A stretch of 25,818 nt of DNA from a virus. Under the pieces are notes generated by a model. It saw nothing but the letters and a program-made list of their open reading frames with translations. It was not told the origin of the DNA and did not search any database. Positions 1-6,475 of the stretch are shown in pieces (the stretch's first letter is position 1; each line of letters starts with the position of its first letter). Made by a program: the position numbers and the translations under genes. The stretch lies in IMG/VR virus record IMGVR_UViG_3300012985_000026, positions 1-25,818 of that record; one strand, given 5' to 3'.

Positions 1-345
1 CCGCAGGTTGTAGCAAATCTAAGAGAAAGGATTCCAATACCTCAATGGGTAAAAACCAGCAGAGCAAATGCTATGGAATTTGAAAGAGTAGAAACATTAA
101 GAATCTATCCTGACTATGTTTTTCCAGATTATTCTCAAGAACCAAAGCATGAACTCACTTATAGAATGGTAGCTACAAGCGCAGGAACTTCTATTACATT
201 GGGAGCAGAGGCGTCTGATGCAGAAATCTTAAGAGAGGTTTCTATCGAAGGACAACCTGTTTACTCTTTCTCTTACGACCCAGAAACAAGAGTTTTATCT
301 GGAATAAACGTAAGTGTCGGAGACCACATCAAAGTAATGTACTAA
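1..345 (+). CDS. Partial phage structural protein, C-terminal part (5' end outside window)
   Basis: The reading frame is open from base 1 (PQVVANLRERIPIPQWVK...) to a TAA at 343-345, so this is the C-terminal ~114 residues of a larger protein. An internal ATG at 73 exists, but the frame continues upstream without a stop, so I treat the gene as truncated by the window edge. No family is recognised. It has no membrane segment or signal peptide. The tail-fibre-like gene begins 13 bp downstream, so by position it is probably a tail or baseplate component; that role is inference from context only. Confidence 0.6.
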   Translation, partial: PQVVANLRERIPIPQWVKTSRANAMEFERVETLRIYPDYVFPDYSQEPKHELTYRMVATSAGTSITLGAEASDAEILREVSIEGQPVYSFSYDPETRVLSGINVSVGDHIKVMY

Positions 346-358
346 CTAAAAAATTGCA

Positions 359-1387
359 ATGAAAAAGATACTACATTTATTACTACTAATTCCTGCCCTT
401 TCATTTGGGCAGGTTTATACTTTTCAATACACAGGAAGCGTTAACTACCACAATCAATATCGAGGCGGCGTAGGGGCTGATATTACTTTGAAAGCACCTG
501 TTACAGATGCTACAACTGTTTTCGGCTTCGATATGAAAGGATTAATTAGATTCAATCCTACGTTATCGGCTTTTCAGTATCACGACGCAACGCAATGGAC
601 TAGATTAGTTGATGTCGCTTACGGAACTGCGAACTACAAGCCTTTAAGTTATGTACCTACATGGTCAGAAATAACATCAAAGCCTTCGTTTTTCAGCGGG
701 GCTTATGCAGACCTTACAGGAAAGCCAGACTTATCTATTTATTACCTAAATAGCAATCCTAGCAATTATATCAACCAATCCCAATCGCGTAGTTCAATAT
801 CTCTGACCACGACTGGAACAGGTGCAGCAAGCTATAATTCAACAACTGGCGCATTAAACATTCCGACTCCATCAACAACAGGAACAGTAACAAGCGTAGG
901 ATTATCTTCTACTGACTTTACTGTTTCAGGAAGCCCCGTTACCACATCTGGAAATATTACCGCGAACCTAAACACTACGGGAGTAAGTGCAGGAAGCTAT
1001 AGAAATGTTACGGTTGATACTAAAGGACGCGTAACTTCTGGAGCAAACCCTACGTTTAATACGGCAGTTTCAAGAACGCTAAATAGCAACTATACAATAT
1101 CATCGACGCTTAATGCAAGGGTATATTATACAATCAGAATTTCGTATAATATAACTGTATTGTTGGGCTCAACGGGTGCTGTATCCTTGCAGTATTCGAC
1201 TAATGCAGGCAGCACTTGGATTACGGTATCTACTATATCTAATTCGTTAAATTTAGGTTTGGCGCTTACTGGGTATAATGATTTTGTATTGTCTGGAGAA
1301 ATTCCAGCTAATGCTTTGGTCAGGCTAAATTCTACGTCTACTAATGCTACCAACGCAATACAGACGGCTACCGAAATTACTTATTGA
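359..1387 (+). CDS. Tail-fibre-like protein with N-terminal signal peptide
   Basis: This 342-residue protein starts with a Bacteroidota-type signal peptide (MKKILHLLLLIPALSFGQ, cleavage likely before Q18). The middle contains WSEITSKPSFFSGAYADLTG-type segments (about residues 100-125) and a Ser/Thr/Gly-rich stretch with TGTVTSVGLSSTDFTVSG (about 175-192), both typical of phage tail-fibre or receptor-binding proteins. The C-terminal ~90 residues look like a beta-rich domain. It follows a structural gene and overlaps the next gene by one base (TGATG at 1385-1389). A Sec signal on a fibre is odd, because virion parts normally assemble in the cytoplasm. The alternative is a secreted or surface-displayed phage protein that reuses fibre modules. 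Confidence 0.65.
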   Translation: MKKILHLLLLIPALSFGQVYTFQYTGSVNYHNQYRGGVGADITLKAPVTDATTVFGFDMKGLIRFNPTLSAFQYHDATQWTRLVDVAYGTANYKPLSYVPTWSEITSKPSFFSGAYADLTGKPDLSIYYLNSNPSNYINQSQSRSSISLTTTGTGAASYNSTTGALNIPTPSTTGTVTSVGLSSTDFTVSGSPVTTSGNITANLNTTGVSAGSYRNVTVDTKGRVTSGANPTFNTAVSRTLNSNYTISSTLNARVYYTIRISYNITVLLGSTGAVSLQYSTNAGSTWITVSTISNSLNLGLALTGYNDFVLSGEIPANALVRLNSTSTNATNAIQTATEITY

Positions 1388-1608
1388 TGAAACGCATTGC
1401 CCAAAATATAAAGATTCAAGCCGTACTATCTAACATTGTTGTTATAGGCGGAATGTCTTTGATAGCTTTTGGCAATATTGATCCGTCTGACAAGATTGGA
1501 ATATTCGGAATCATGGGAGTAGTTCTTAATTATTACTTCGGAAGTTCCAAAAGTTCAACGACAAAAGACGAGACAATATCAGATTTAACAAAAAATAATA
1601 GCAAGTGA
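1387..1608 (+). CDS. Small two-TM protein, holin-like
   Basis: This 73-residue protein starts at ATG 1387, overlapping the upstream TGA; the in-frame TTG at 1384 is a less likely start. Two hydrophobic helices (about residues 13-29 and 35-50) are followed by a Gly/Ser-Lys-rich cytoplasmic tail beginning NYYFGSSKSS. A short tail of this type after a GSS motif is common in small phage membrane proteins annotated as holins. It sits directly behind the fibre-like gene and just before a new transcription unit, as lysis or accessory membrane genes often do. A second holin candidate lies with the endolysin at 5032-5397, so this one may be an antiholin or an unrelated membrane protein. Confidence 0.5.
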   Translation: MKRIAQNIKIQAVLSNIVVIGGMSLIAFGNIDPSDKIGIFGIMGVVLNYYFGSSKSSTTKDETISDLTKNNSK

Positions 1609-1620
1609 TAAAATAATTTG

Positions 1621-1733
1621 TACATTTGTAATGTAATTGAAAGTGCCGAAGTTCAATTGCAATGAAAGTTTAACATAGAATTGCCAATTAATGATAACCC
1701 GGCACGGTTTGATTTAATTGGCTTTCTTGTTTT
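1621..1733 (+). promoter_or_regulatory. Promoter and structured leader A (5' motif complementary to terminator loop)
   Basis: A -7 box TACATTTG lies at 1621-1628; no clear -33 TTG is visible. The motif GTGCCG (1643-1648) follows 15 nt later. CAATT (1654-1658) can pair with AATTG (1679-1683). The terminator-like stem GCCAATTAA (1683-1691) pairs with TTAATTGGC (1714-1722) and is followed by TTTCTTGTTTT. The inner stem AACC/GGTT (1696-1699/1706-1709) presents the hexaloop CGGCAC (1700-1705), the exact complement of the 5' motif. The element ends about 14 nt before the YopX gene. Pairings are read directly; the regulatory role is inferred. Confidence 0.6.
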
Positions 1734-1746
1734 AAAATATTTAATT

Positions 1747-2100
1747 ATGAGAGAAATAAAATTTAGAGGTTATTGTAATGATTTAGAAAAATTCATTTAT
1801 GGGGGAATTTCAATATTCCAAAACGAAGCAACTATTTTTGATGAAAAAGATATGACCAATTCCGCTTACGATGTAGACATAAAAACAGTTGGTCAATTCA
1901 CAGGCTTAAAAGACAAAAACGGAACTGAAATATACGAAGGTGATATTGTAAGACGATTTGATAAAAATGAAATAGTTTCATTTATAGACGAAAATTCATG
2001 CGGTTGCTGCAATTACGGTTCTGGGTATATCTGGAGCAAATACGAGGCAGAATCAATAGAAATAGTCGGCAACATCCACCAAAACCCAGAATTATTATGA
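1747..2100 (+). CDS. YopX family protein
   Basis: The start is ATG 1747 in the context TTTAATTATG, giving 117 residues; the frame extends further upstream, but only through leader sequence. The N-terminal REIKFRGY and the core TVGQFTGLKDKNGTEIYEGDIV (about residues 49-70) are the hallmark of the YopX domain found in phages of Gram-positive bacteria and Bacteroidota. A CGCC motif lies near residue 88. The biochemical role of YopX proteins is not established. It is the first gene behind leader A and is coupled to the next gene by ATGA. Confidence 0.85.
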   Translation: MREIKFRGYCNDLEKFIYGGISIFQNEATIFDEKDMTNSAYDVDIKTVGQFTGLKDKNGTEIYEGDIVRRFDKNEIVSFIDENSCGCCNYGSGYIWSKYEAESIEIVGNIHQNPELL

Positions 2101-2216
2101 ACTACGACGACGAAAGAGTAAACAGAATATACAAGATGATAGTTATATTTGTCATTGTAGGAACGATAGCATTGACAATAGGATTTTGTCTTGCTAATAA
2201 ATTTATTAACCTTTAA
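2097..2216 (+). CDS. 39-residue single-pass membrane protein
   Basis: ATG 2097 overlaps the YopX stop as ATGA. The product MNYDDERVNRIYK... has a charged N-terminus and one TM helix (about residues 14-35, MIVIFVIVGTIALTIGFCLA) ending in a short NKFINL tail. The frame is open upstream, but the overlap start is favoured because it couples translation to YopX. No family is recognised. Confidence 0.55.
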   Translation: MNYDDERVNRIYKMIVIFVIVGTIALTIGFCLANKFINL

Positions 2217-2227
2217 ATAATTGGATT

Positions 2228-2485
2228 ATGAATTATAGATTAGAGAAAGAAAAAGTAATAACATTTGAATTTTTAACAGATAACGGATTTGAACAGGATG
2301 AAGATTTATACTGGAAAAATGAAGATATAGGAGTAGAATATAATTATTACTCTGAATGGATGTGGTTTGGTAAATATGGAATCCCAAGAGTTGATTCCCA
2401 AAAAAGATTTACTGAATGCCTAAATACAGTTGGAAATACAAATCTGTTAGATGGGTTCAATAGACAATATATTGATGAAAAATGA
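2228..2485 (+). CDS. Hypothetical small acidic protein
   Basis: This 85-residue protein starts at an ATG in the context ATTGGATTATG and is rich in acidic and aromatic residues (EDLYWKNEDIGVEYNYYSEWMWFG around 25-48). There is no signal peptide or TM segment and no family is recognised. Its stop overlaps the ATG of the beta-barrel-like gene as ATGA (2482-2485), so it belongs to the operon starting at leader A. A small cytoplasmic accessory role is all that can be suggested. Confidence 0.6.
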   Translation: MNYRLEKEKVITFEFLTDNGFEQDEDLYWKNEDIGVEYNYYSEWMWFGKYGIPRVDSQKRFTECLNTVGNTNLLDGFNRQYIDEK

Positions 2486-2973
2486 AAAAGCTAATCATAA
2501 TTATATTTATATCAACCCTATCTTATTCTCAAGACATAAGATTAGGAGATACTGAAACATTCAACATATCTATTTTAACTGATGCTAGAGCCTCGATTAA
2601 AGAAAAAGGAATCAACATAGGCGGAGAGATAGAACTTGTTTCTAACGCGATTTACGTGCGTTCTGGAATACAGACATTTTCTGTTCTTGAAGGCGGTTAT
2701 ATGGATTGGACAACTGGAATAGGTCTAAACCTTAAATCAGGCTACTTTGACAATTTCAGATATTACGCTGGAGGAAGATTAGGGCTTATTTGGAGAGACG
2801 GCAATTCATATCCGACAGCAGGATGTGAAATAGGAATAGAACATAATTTCAATTCTGGATTTATTTTAGGATTGAGAGGCACATACGATTACCGTTCTGA
2901 CTTTGAGTATTGGTCCAATAATAAAGCAGAAATGAGATATAGTTGTTTTATAAAGATAGGTTTTAAACTTTAA
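2482..2973 (+). CDS. Secreted outer-membrane beta-barrel-like protein
   Basis: This 163-residue protein has a signal peptide (MKKLIIIIFISTLSYSQ, cleavage near S16/Q17). It is followed by alternating amphipathic strands separated by Gly/Asn/Asp turns, for example GINIGGEIELVSNAIYVRSG and YYAGGRLGLIWRDG. It ends CFIKIGFKL, a hydrophobic/aromatic C-terminal strand as in outer-membrane barrels. Such a protein would insert in the host outer membrane and could alter the receptor or exclude superinfecting phage; that role is inference. It is coupled to its neighbours by ATGA upstream and a 3-bp gap downstream. Confidence 0.6.
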   Translation: MKKLIIIIFISTLSYSQDIRLGDTETFNISILTDARASIKEKGINIGGEIELVSNAIYVRSGIQTFSVLEGGYMDWTTGIGLNLKSGYFDNFRYYAGGRLGLIWRDGNSYPTAGCEIGIEHNFNSGFILGLRGTYDYRSDFEYWSNNKAEMRYSCFIKIGFKL

Positions 2974-2976
2974 ATT

Positions 2977-3717
2977 ATGCAATCAGAAATAAGAGGTGTC
3001 GCTTTTAAAGACCGAACTGGGATAAAAATAAATACAAATCAAGGATATTTAGTAGAAATAATAGATTACATTGATTGTAACAACTGTACTGTACAATTCC
3101 CTGAAGGAAATATTGTTTACAATATTCCTTATGCCAGCGTTCACAGATGTAAGAATCCATATCATAAAACTGTTTGCAATGTCGGATACATAGGAAACGG
3201 ATATTATAATAGAACCAATACACCCCATGCATATTATATATGGAAAGGAATTATTAGAAGATGCTATTCAAAAGAAATTAACAAAAAAAATAACTCATAT
3301 AAAGATTGTTTAGTTTCCATTGATTGGCATAATTTTCAGAATTTTAATTATTGGTTTGAAGAAAATTTCAATCCTGATACAATGTTAGGATGGCACATAG
3401 ATAAGGATATTCTATCAAAAGGTTGTAAAGAATATTCTGCAAAAACTTGTTGCTTTGTTCCTCAAGAAATAAATATTAATTTTTCAAGATTAGAAAAAAA
3501 TTCAGGCATATCTTTTAGACGAGGTAAATATATAGCAAACATTAGTGTGTTTAATAAAAATAATTATATAGGTAGCTATGATAGTTATGAGTCAGCATTT
3601 AAAGCATATAAGGATGTAAAAGAAAAACATATAAAATTTCTTGCAGACAAATGGAAACATAAATTAAATAATTCGGTTTACAAGGCTATGTATGACTATA
3701 AAGTAGAATTAAAATGA
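2977..3717 (+). CDS. AP2/HNH-type homing-endonuclease-like protein
   Basis: The 246-residue protein has a central block YYIWKGIIRRCYSKE...SYKDCLVSIDWHNFQNFNYWFEEN (about residues 87-130), as in phage HNH-like endonucleases. The C-terminal block GISFRRGKYIANISVFNKNN followed by SYESAFKAYKDVKEK resembles an AP2-type DNA-binding domain. Cysteine pairs (CNNC about 34-37; CC about 157-158) may bind zinc. The DNA is visibly more AT-rich than the late genes, consistent with a mobile free-standing endonuclease. I cannot point to an unambiguous H-N-H triad, so it may be an inactive or DNA-binding-only relative. Confidence 0.65.
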   Translation: MQSEIRGVAFKDRTGIKINTNQGYLVEIIDYIDCNNCTVQFPEGNIVYNIPYASVHRCKNPYHKTVCNVGYIGNGYYNRTNTPHAYYIWKGIIRRCYSKEINKKNNSYKDCLVSIDWHNFQNFNYWFEENFNPDTMLGWHIDKDILSKGCKEYSAKTCCFVPQEININFSRLEKNSGISFRRGKYIANISVFNKNNYIGSYDSYESAFKAYKDVKEKHIKFLADKWKHKLNNSVYKAMYDYKVELK

Positions 3718-3759
3718 TAGCAAGCACGTTTATTAAAATTGGATGGAAACTTTAAGATT

Positions 3760-4173
3760 ATGGAAAAAGACACAAGACCACAGGCTACAGATTTTAGAAT
3801 AGGAAATATTATAAGATACAATGGAAATTTTGAATTTATAGATTCTTTACATTCAGATAATACTTTTCGAATAAAAAGAGGAGATTCGTCGGAAGGATGT
3901 TTTAAGACATACGGAATTGAGCTAATTTATATTGATGAAGACATTCTTTTGAGTTTAGGATTTAATAAAAAATATACGCAATCTTTTGAGGAATATGAAG
4001 TTGAATGTTTTAAATATGGTAGATTAAGCATAGGGCTTTTAAGTACTGGAGATATTAGCGTTTATTTTAATGATGAAGAAATATTTGGATTATTCTATTT
4101 ACATCAATTACAAAACCTTTACTTCGCTCTTACAGGAGAGGAATTACAAAATAAAAATAAAATTACATCATGA
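3760..4173 (+). CDS. Hypothetical RIGN-family phage protein (paralogue 1)
   Basis: I prefer ATG 3760 (context AAGATTATGG, giving 137 residues) over the in-frame ATG 3739. The N-terminus contains DFRIGNIIRYNG and the C-terminus LHQLQNLYFALTGEEL. This RIGN...HQLQNLYFALTG pattern recurs in Bacteroidota phage proteins of unknown function. The next gene has the same two end motifs, so they are tandem paralogues joined by ATGA at 4170-4173. Confidence 0.65.
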   Translation: MEKDTRPQATDFRIGNIIRYNGNFEFIDSLHSDNTFRIKRGDSSEGCFKTYGIELIYIDEDILLSLGFNKKYTQSFEEYEVECFKYGRLSIGLLSTGDISVYFNDEEIFGLFYLHQLQNLYFALTGEELQNKNKITS

Positions 4174-4556
4174 GGCCGCAAGACTTAAGAATAGGTAACT
4201 TGTTACAAGATAGAATTTCAGAAACTTTTCTCAAGGTGGTTCAGCTAACGGAAAAAGACATTATCACTTACGTAATTGACAGAAGCAAATACCCTTTAGA
4301 AAAAGGATGGTCTTTAGAGCCAATTCCATTAACTAAACAATTGATGTTTAATTTAGGTTTTGTAATACTTCCTAGCGAGAGTGATAAATATATATTATTT
4401 TACAAATCATGTGAACAGGAAAATAAAACCTTTCTTGTAGAATGCTATTCTGATGAATTTTATACATATAGCAGCTTTAGATTGAGATACGTACATCAGA
4501 TTCAAAATATATATTATTTACTCATAGGCAAAGAATTAACCCTAAAAGCATCCTAA
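4170..4556 (+). CDS. Hypothetical RIGN-family phage protein (paralogue 2)
   Basis: This 128-residue protein shares DLRIGNLL at its N-terminus and VHQIQNIYYLLIGKELTL at its C-terminus with the preceding gene, plus EPIPLTKQLMFNLGF in the middle, which matches LLSLGFN of paralogue 1. Function is unknown. The last codons lie inside the downstream terminator: the TAA (4554-4556) sits in the hairpin loop. It is the last gene of the operon that begins at leader A. Confidence 0.65.
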   Translation: MRPQDLRIGNLLQDRISETFLKVVQLTEKDIITYVIDRSKYPLEKGWSLEPIPLTKQLMFNLGFVILPSESDKYILFYKSCEQENKTFLVECYSDEFYTYSSFRLRYVHQIQNIYYLLIGKELTLKAS

Positions 4557-4568
4557 CCGATGCTTTTT
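4544..4568 (+). terminator. Intrinsic terminator overlapping a gene's stop codon
   Basis: AAAAGCATC (4544-4552) pairs with GATGCTTTT (4559-4567) around a six-base loop CTAACC, followed by more T. The stop codon of the upstream gene is in the loop. Confidence 0.85.
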
Positions 4569-4573
4569 TTATT

Positions 4574-4581
4574 TAAATTTG
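4574..4581 (+). promoter_or_regulatory. Putative promoter, -7 box TAAATTTG
   Basis: TAAATTTG matches the Bacteroidota -7 consensus TAnnTTTG directly after a terminator and 22 bp before the next ATG. No TTG box is seen at the expected distance, so it is a weak call that rests on the -7 box and its position. Confidence 0.5.
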
Positions 4582-4603
4582 TGACTAACTTAAAACAAAA
4601 AAA

Positions 4604-4747
4604 ATGAACAACATAAAAGTTACTTGGGATGGTGAGCCTACAAATGACGAATTTGACAAGGCAGAACAGTTTAAGAATGAGTTTGAGGCTACCTTTCCTG
4701 GACTCACTGTAGAGCTAATCGGATCGCGACCGAAAGACCGTGGATAG
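4604..4747 (+). CDS. 47-residue hypothetical protein
   Basis: ATG 4604 sits in an A-rich context 22 bp after a -7 box. The product is MNNIKVTWDGEP...FKNEFEATFPGLTVELIGSRPKDRG: soluble, acidic, no TM and no recognised family. It overlaps the next gene by eight bases (GTG at 4740). It is the first gene of the transcription unit that leads into the lysis cassette. Confidence 0.55.
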   Translation: MNNIKVTWDGEPTNDEFDKAEQFKNEFEATFPGLTVELIGSRPKDRG

Positions 4748-5120
4748 GTTTCTTATAAAACTGGCAGTAGCTGTCAGCATAATTACCTATTTATTCTGGA
4801 AACAGATTAAAGAACTTACAGGCGTTCCCGTATTCTACATGGGCAACGCCTTATTTATTTTCCTATTGTCTGTAATTATTTACAGAAAGTTTAGGCATTT
4901 ATGGATAGCTTTCGTACTTTTATGGTTGTCAGCTAACAATTTGATTGATGAGATTTTTTTTGACAATACTAAAATTGGGTTAAATGAATACGTTCTGCTT
5001 CCTTTTTTAGTAATTATAACTTACTTTAGCTATGCCAGAAAGACTACAAAACATCCCCAGCGAAATATATTCTTTCTTTTTAAAGATTATATTTCCCGCC
5101 ATAGTCGGCGTAGGGATTAA
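4740..5120 (+). CDS. Multi-pass membrane protein with GTG start, overlapping the holin gene
   Basis: This 126-residue frame starts at GTG 4740; no ATG fits, and the start overlaps the previous stop. It encodes about four hydrophobic helices (roughly residues 5-20, 35-48, 55-70, 84-97). The last 30 residues (ARKTTKHPQRN...SRHSRRRD) are very basic and lie in the 89-bp overlap with the next gene, where the other frame encodes a conserved-looking holin N-terminus. The basic tail may therefore be tolerated rather than selected. Its position before holin and endolysin suggests a lysis role such as a holin partner. Confidence 0.55.
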   Translation: MDRFLIKLAVAVSIITYLFWKQIKELTGVPVFYMGNALFIFLLSVIIYRKFRHLWIAFVLLWLSANNLIDEIFFDNTKIGLNEYVLLPFLVIITYFSYARKTTKHPQRNIFFLFKDYISRHSRRRD

Positions 5121-5397
5121 AATAGCAGTTGAAATGCAGATGGACAGCAAAAAAATATCGTGGGTAAATGTCATACTTTCGTTGGTTATAGGCGTTGGCA
5201 TGGTATATCTTTTCAATGGCGTAATCAATAGGTATATTGAAGAGGATTACATACCTTTGGTCGTAGGCCTTGTAGCCATACTAGGAAAAGAATTCGCGGT
5301 ATACCTTATTTATAAACTGAATGTCGATATTTTCCTTACGGCTCTTGTTAATGCTGGACAGGATTTTTTATTGAGCATTTTTAAAAAGAAACAATAA
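5032..5397 (+). CDS. Holin-like membrane protein
   Basis: This 121-residue protein has three or four TM segments: about 14-33 (FFLKIIFPAIVGVGIKIAVE), 44-62 (WVNVILSLVIGVGMVYLFNG), 74-94 (IPLVVGLVAILGKEFAVYLIY) and a hydrophobic stretch near 100-115. It ends in a basic FKKKQ tail. Topology and position, two bases before the endolysin gene, fit a phage holin that would release or activate the M15 endolysin at the inner membrane. It begins inside the upstream gene in another frame. Confidence 0.65.
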   Translation: MPERLQNIPSEIYSFFLKIIFPAIVGVGIKIAVEMQMDSKKISWVNVILSLVIGVGMVYLFNGVINRYIEEDYIPLVVGLVAILGKEFAVYLIYKLNVDIFLTALVNAGQDFLLSIFKKKQ

Positions 5398-5399
5398 TC

Positions 5400-5930
5400 A
5401 TGTTAGATCCGGTTACAGTTGAAAGAATTAAACTATTGCATCCTATAGTAAGAAAAGAGGTTTTGGATATGTACACTCATGCAAACGAAAAACTGCTGCC
5501 TAAAGGCGTTAGATTGCGTTTTGCATATACATTAAGAACTAATAAAGAACAGGATGATTTATATGCTAAAGGAAGGACAAAGGCTGGCAGAATAATTACC
5601 AATGCAAAAGGCGGCCAATCAATTCATAATTACGGATTGGCTTTTGATATCGTTATATTATTTGACGAAGATGGTGATGGTAAATTTGAAATAGCGTCTT
5701 ATGATTTAGATAGCTACTGGATGAAAGTAACCAACTATTTTAAATCAAAAGGTTGGGAATGGGGGGGAGATTGGAAATCATTTAAAGACTATCCTCATTT
5801 TCAAAAAGTATTCGGCTTAAAATGGCAGGATTTGATTAAAATGGCTAAAGACAGTAATGGATATTTTGCAGTAAAGGACGTTGAAGTTAATGATATGGGT
5901 GTAAGTTTTAAAATTATAAAACCTAAATAA
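5400..5930 (+). CDS. Endolysin, M15 family zinc peptidase (VanY/L-Ala-D-Glu type)
   Basis: This 176-residue protein has the M15 motif SIHNYGLAFDI at 74-84 (zinc ligands H76 and D83) and a third ligand in DYPHFQ (H133). WEWGGDW at 119-125 precedes the last ligand, as in L-alanoyl-D-glutamate and D-Ala-D-Ala peptidases. LRTNKEQDDLYAKGRT (45-60) is the usual helix upstream. It would cleave peptidoglycan cross-link peptides during lysis. There is no signal peptide, so it depends on the holin encoded just upstream. Confidence 0.9.
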   Translation: MLDPVTVERIKLLHPIVRKEVLDMYTHANEKLLPKGVRLRFAYTLRTNKEQDDLYAKGRTKAGRIITNAKGGQSIHNYGLAFDIVILFDEDGDGKFEIASYDLDSYWMKVTNYFKSKGWEWGGDWKSFKDYPHFQKVFGLKWQDLIKMAKDSNGYFAVKDVEVNDMGVSFKIIKPK

Positions 5931-5995
5931 AATGAAAAATGGAGGCACAGAAGTTTGATTTGATTTTGTATTCCGACATAGTAGTCGGATAATTA

Positions 5996-6031
5996 AAAAT
6001 CCCCTGCTAAATCAATAGAGGGGATTTTTTT
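5996..6031 (+). terminator. Intrinsic terminator after the endolysin gene
   Basis: AAAATCCCCT (5996-6005) pairs with AGGGGATTTT (6019-6028), continuing into a T run. Its stem resembles the terminator at 6955-6981. Confidence 0.9.
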
Positions 6032-6112
6032 AACCAATAAACCGAATTAAACTATGAAAGCATAAATGTAGTTATTTTTATTTAAGTTTTTACAAATCAT
6101 GTAATATTTTTT

Positions 6113-6151
6113 AAAACGTCTGCTGGATAACACCAAGCCAGGCGTTTTTTT
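6113..6151 (+). terminator. Second intrinsic terminator
   Basis: AAAACGTCTG (6113-6122) pairs with CAGGCGTTTT (6139-6148), with one G-U pair, and leads into a T run. The loop holds a small TGG/CCA inner stem. It immediately precedes a promoter -7 box. Confidence 0.85.
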
Positions 6152-6153
6152 AT

Positions 6154-6161
6154 TATATTTG
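6154..6161 (+). promoter_or_regulatory. Putative promoter, -7 box TATATTTG
   Basis: TATATTTG is a perfect match to the Bacteroidota -7 box, 23 bp before the start of the next gene and directly after a terminator. No -33 TTG is found at the expected distance. Confidence 0.55.
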
Positions 6162-6184
6162 AAGTAACTTTAAATCAGTAAATT

Positions 6185-6475
6185 ATGGAAAATGGAAAGG
6201 TTATAAACTTAAAATTTGTTAGAGCTAAATATGAACAAACATCGTGTAGACACAAATGTGTAACAGTAAATGAAGATACTAGAACTGTTATATGCGATTC
6301 TTGTGATATTGTTGTAGATGCTTTTGACTACTTAAGACATTGTTGTTATCAGGAACAATCTGCTTTTGATGACTTGGCCAGATATGAAATTGAAGTATCT
6401 AAATTACAAAAAAGATATAATAACCTTACCAAAGAAATTGAAAGGCTTAATAAGGTAAAAAGGGCTATGTCATGA
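6185..6475 (+). CDS. Cys-rich putative zinc-binding protein with coiled coil
   Basis: The 96-residue product contains C21, C25, C38 and C41 (SCRHKCV ... VICDSCD), spaced like a zinc ribbon, and a further CC pair near 53. The C-terminal third (about 66-96, YEIEVSKLQKRYNNLTKEIERLNKVKRA) is a strong coiled coil. Function is unknown. It follows its own promoter and overlaps the spanin-like gene by ATGA (6472-6475), so the two are co-translated. Confidence 0.6.
   Translation: MENGKVINLKFVRAKYEQTSCRHKCVTVNEDTRTVICDSCDIVVDAFDYLRHCCYQEQSAFDDLARYEIEVSKLQKRYNNLTKEIERLNKVKRAMS

Larger units (their letters stand above)
5931..6184 (+). other. Intergenic region behind the endolysin: two terminators and a promoter
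   Basis: No substantial gene is visible in these 254 bases. A 17-codon ORF (5939-5992, MEAQKFDLILYSDIVVG) and a perfect hairpin TCCGAC/GTCGGA (5972-5977/5984-5989) overlap each other at its end. Two intrinsic terminators follow (5996-6031 and 6113-6151). Between them, 6033-6112 is AT-rich with only an aborted three-codon ORF. A -7 box lies at 6154-6161. This could be the trace of a deleted gene between the terminators. Confidence 0.5.

Noticed and set aside
1681-1746. TTG start extending the YopX protein
   Set aside because: The added residues are encoded by the leader hairpin and are not part of the YopX domain.
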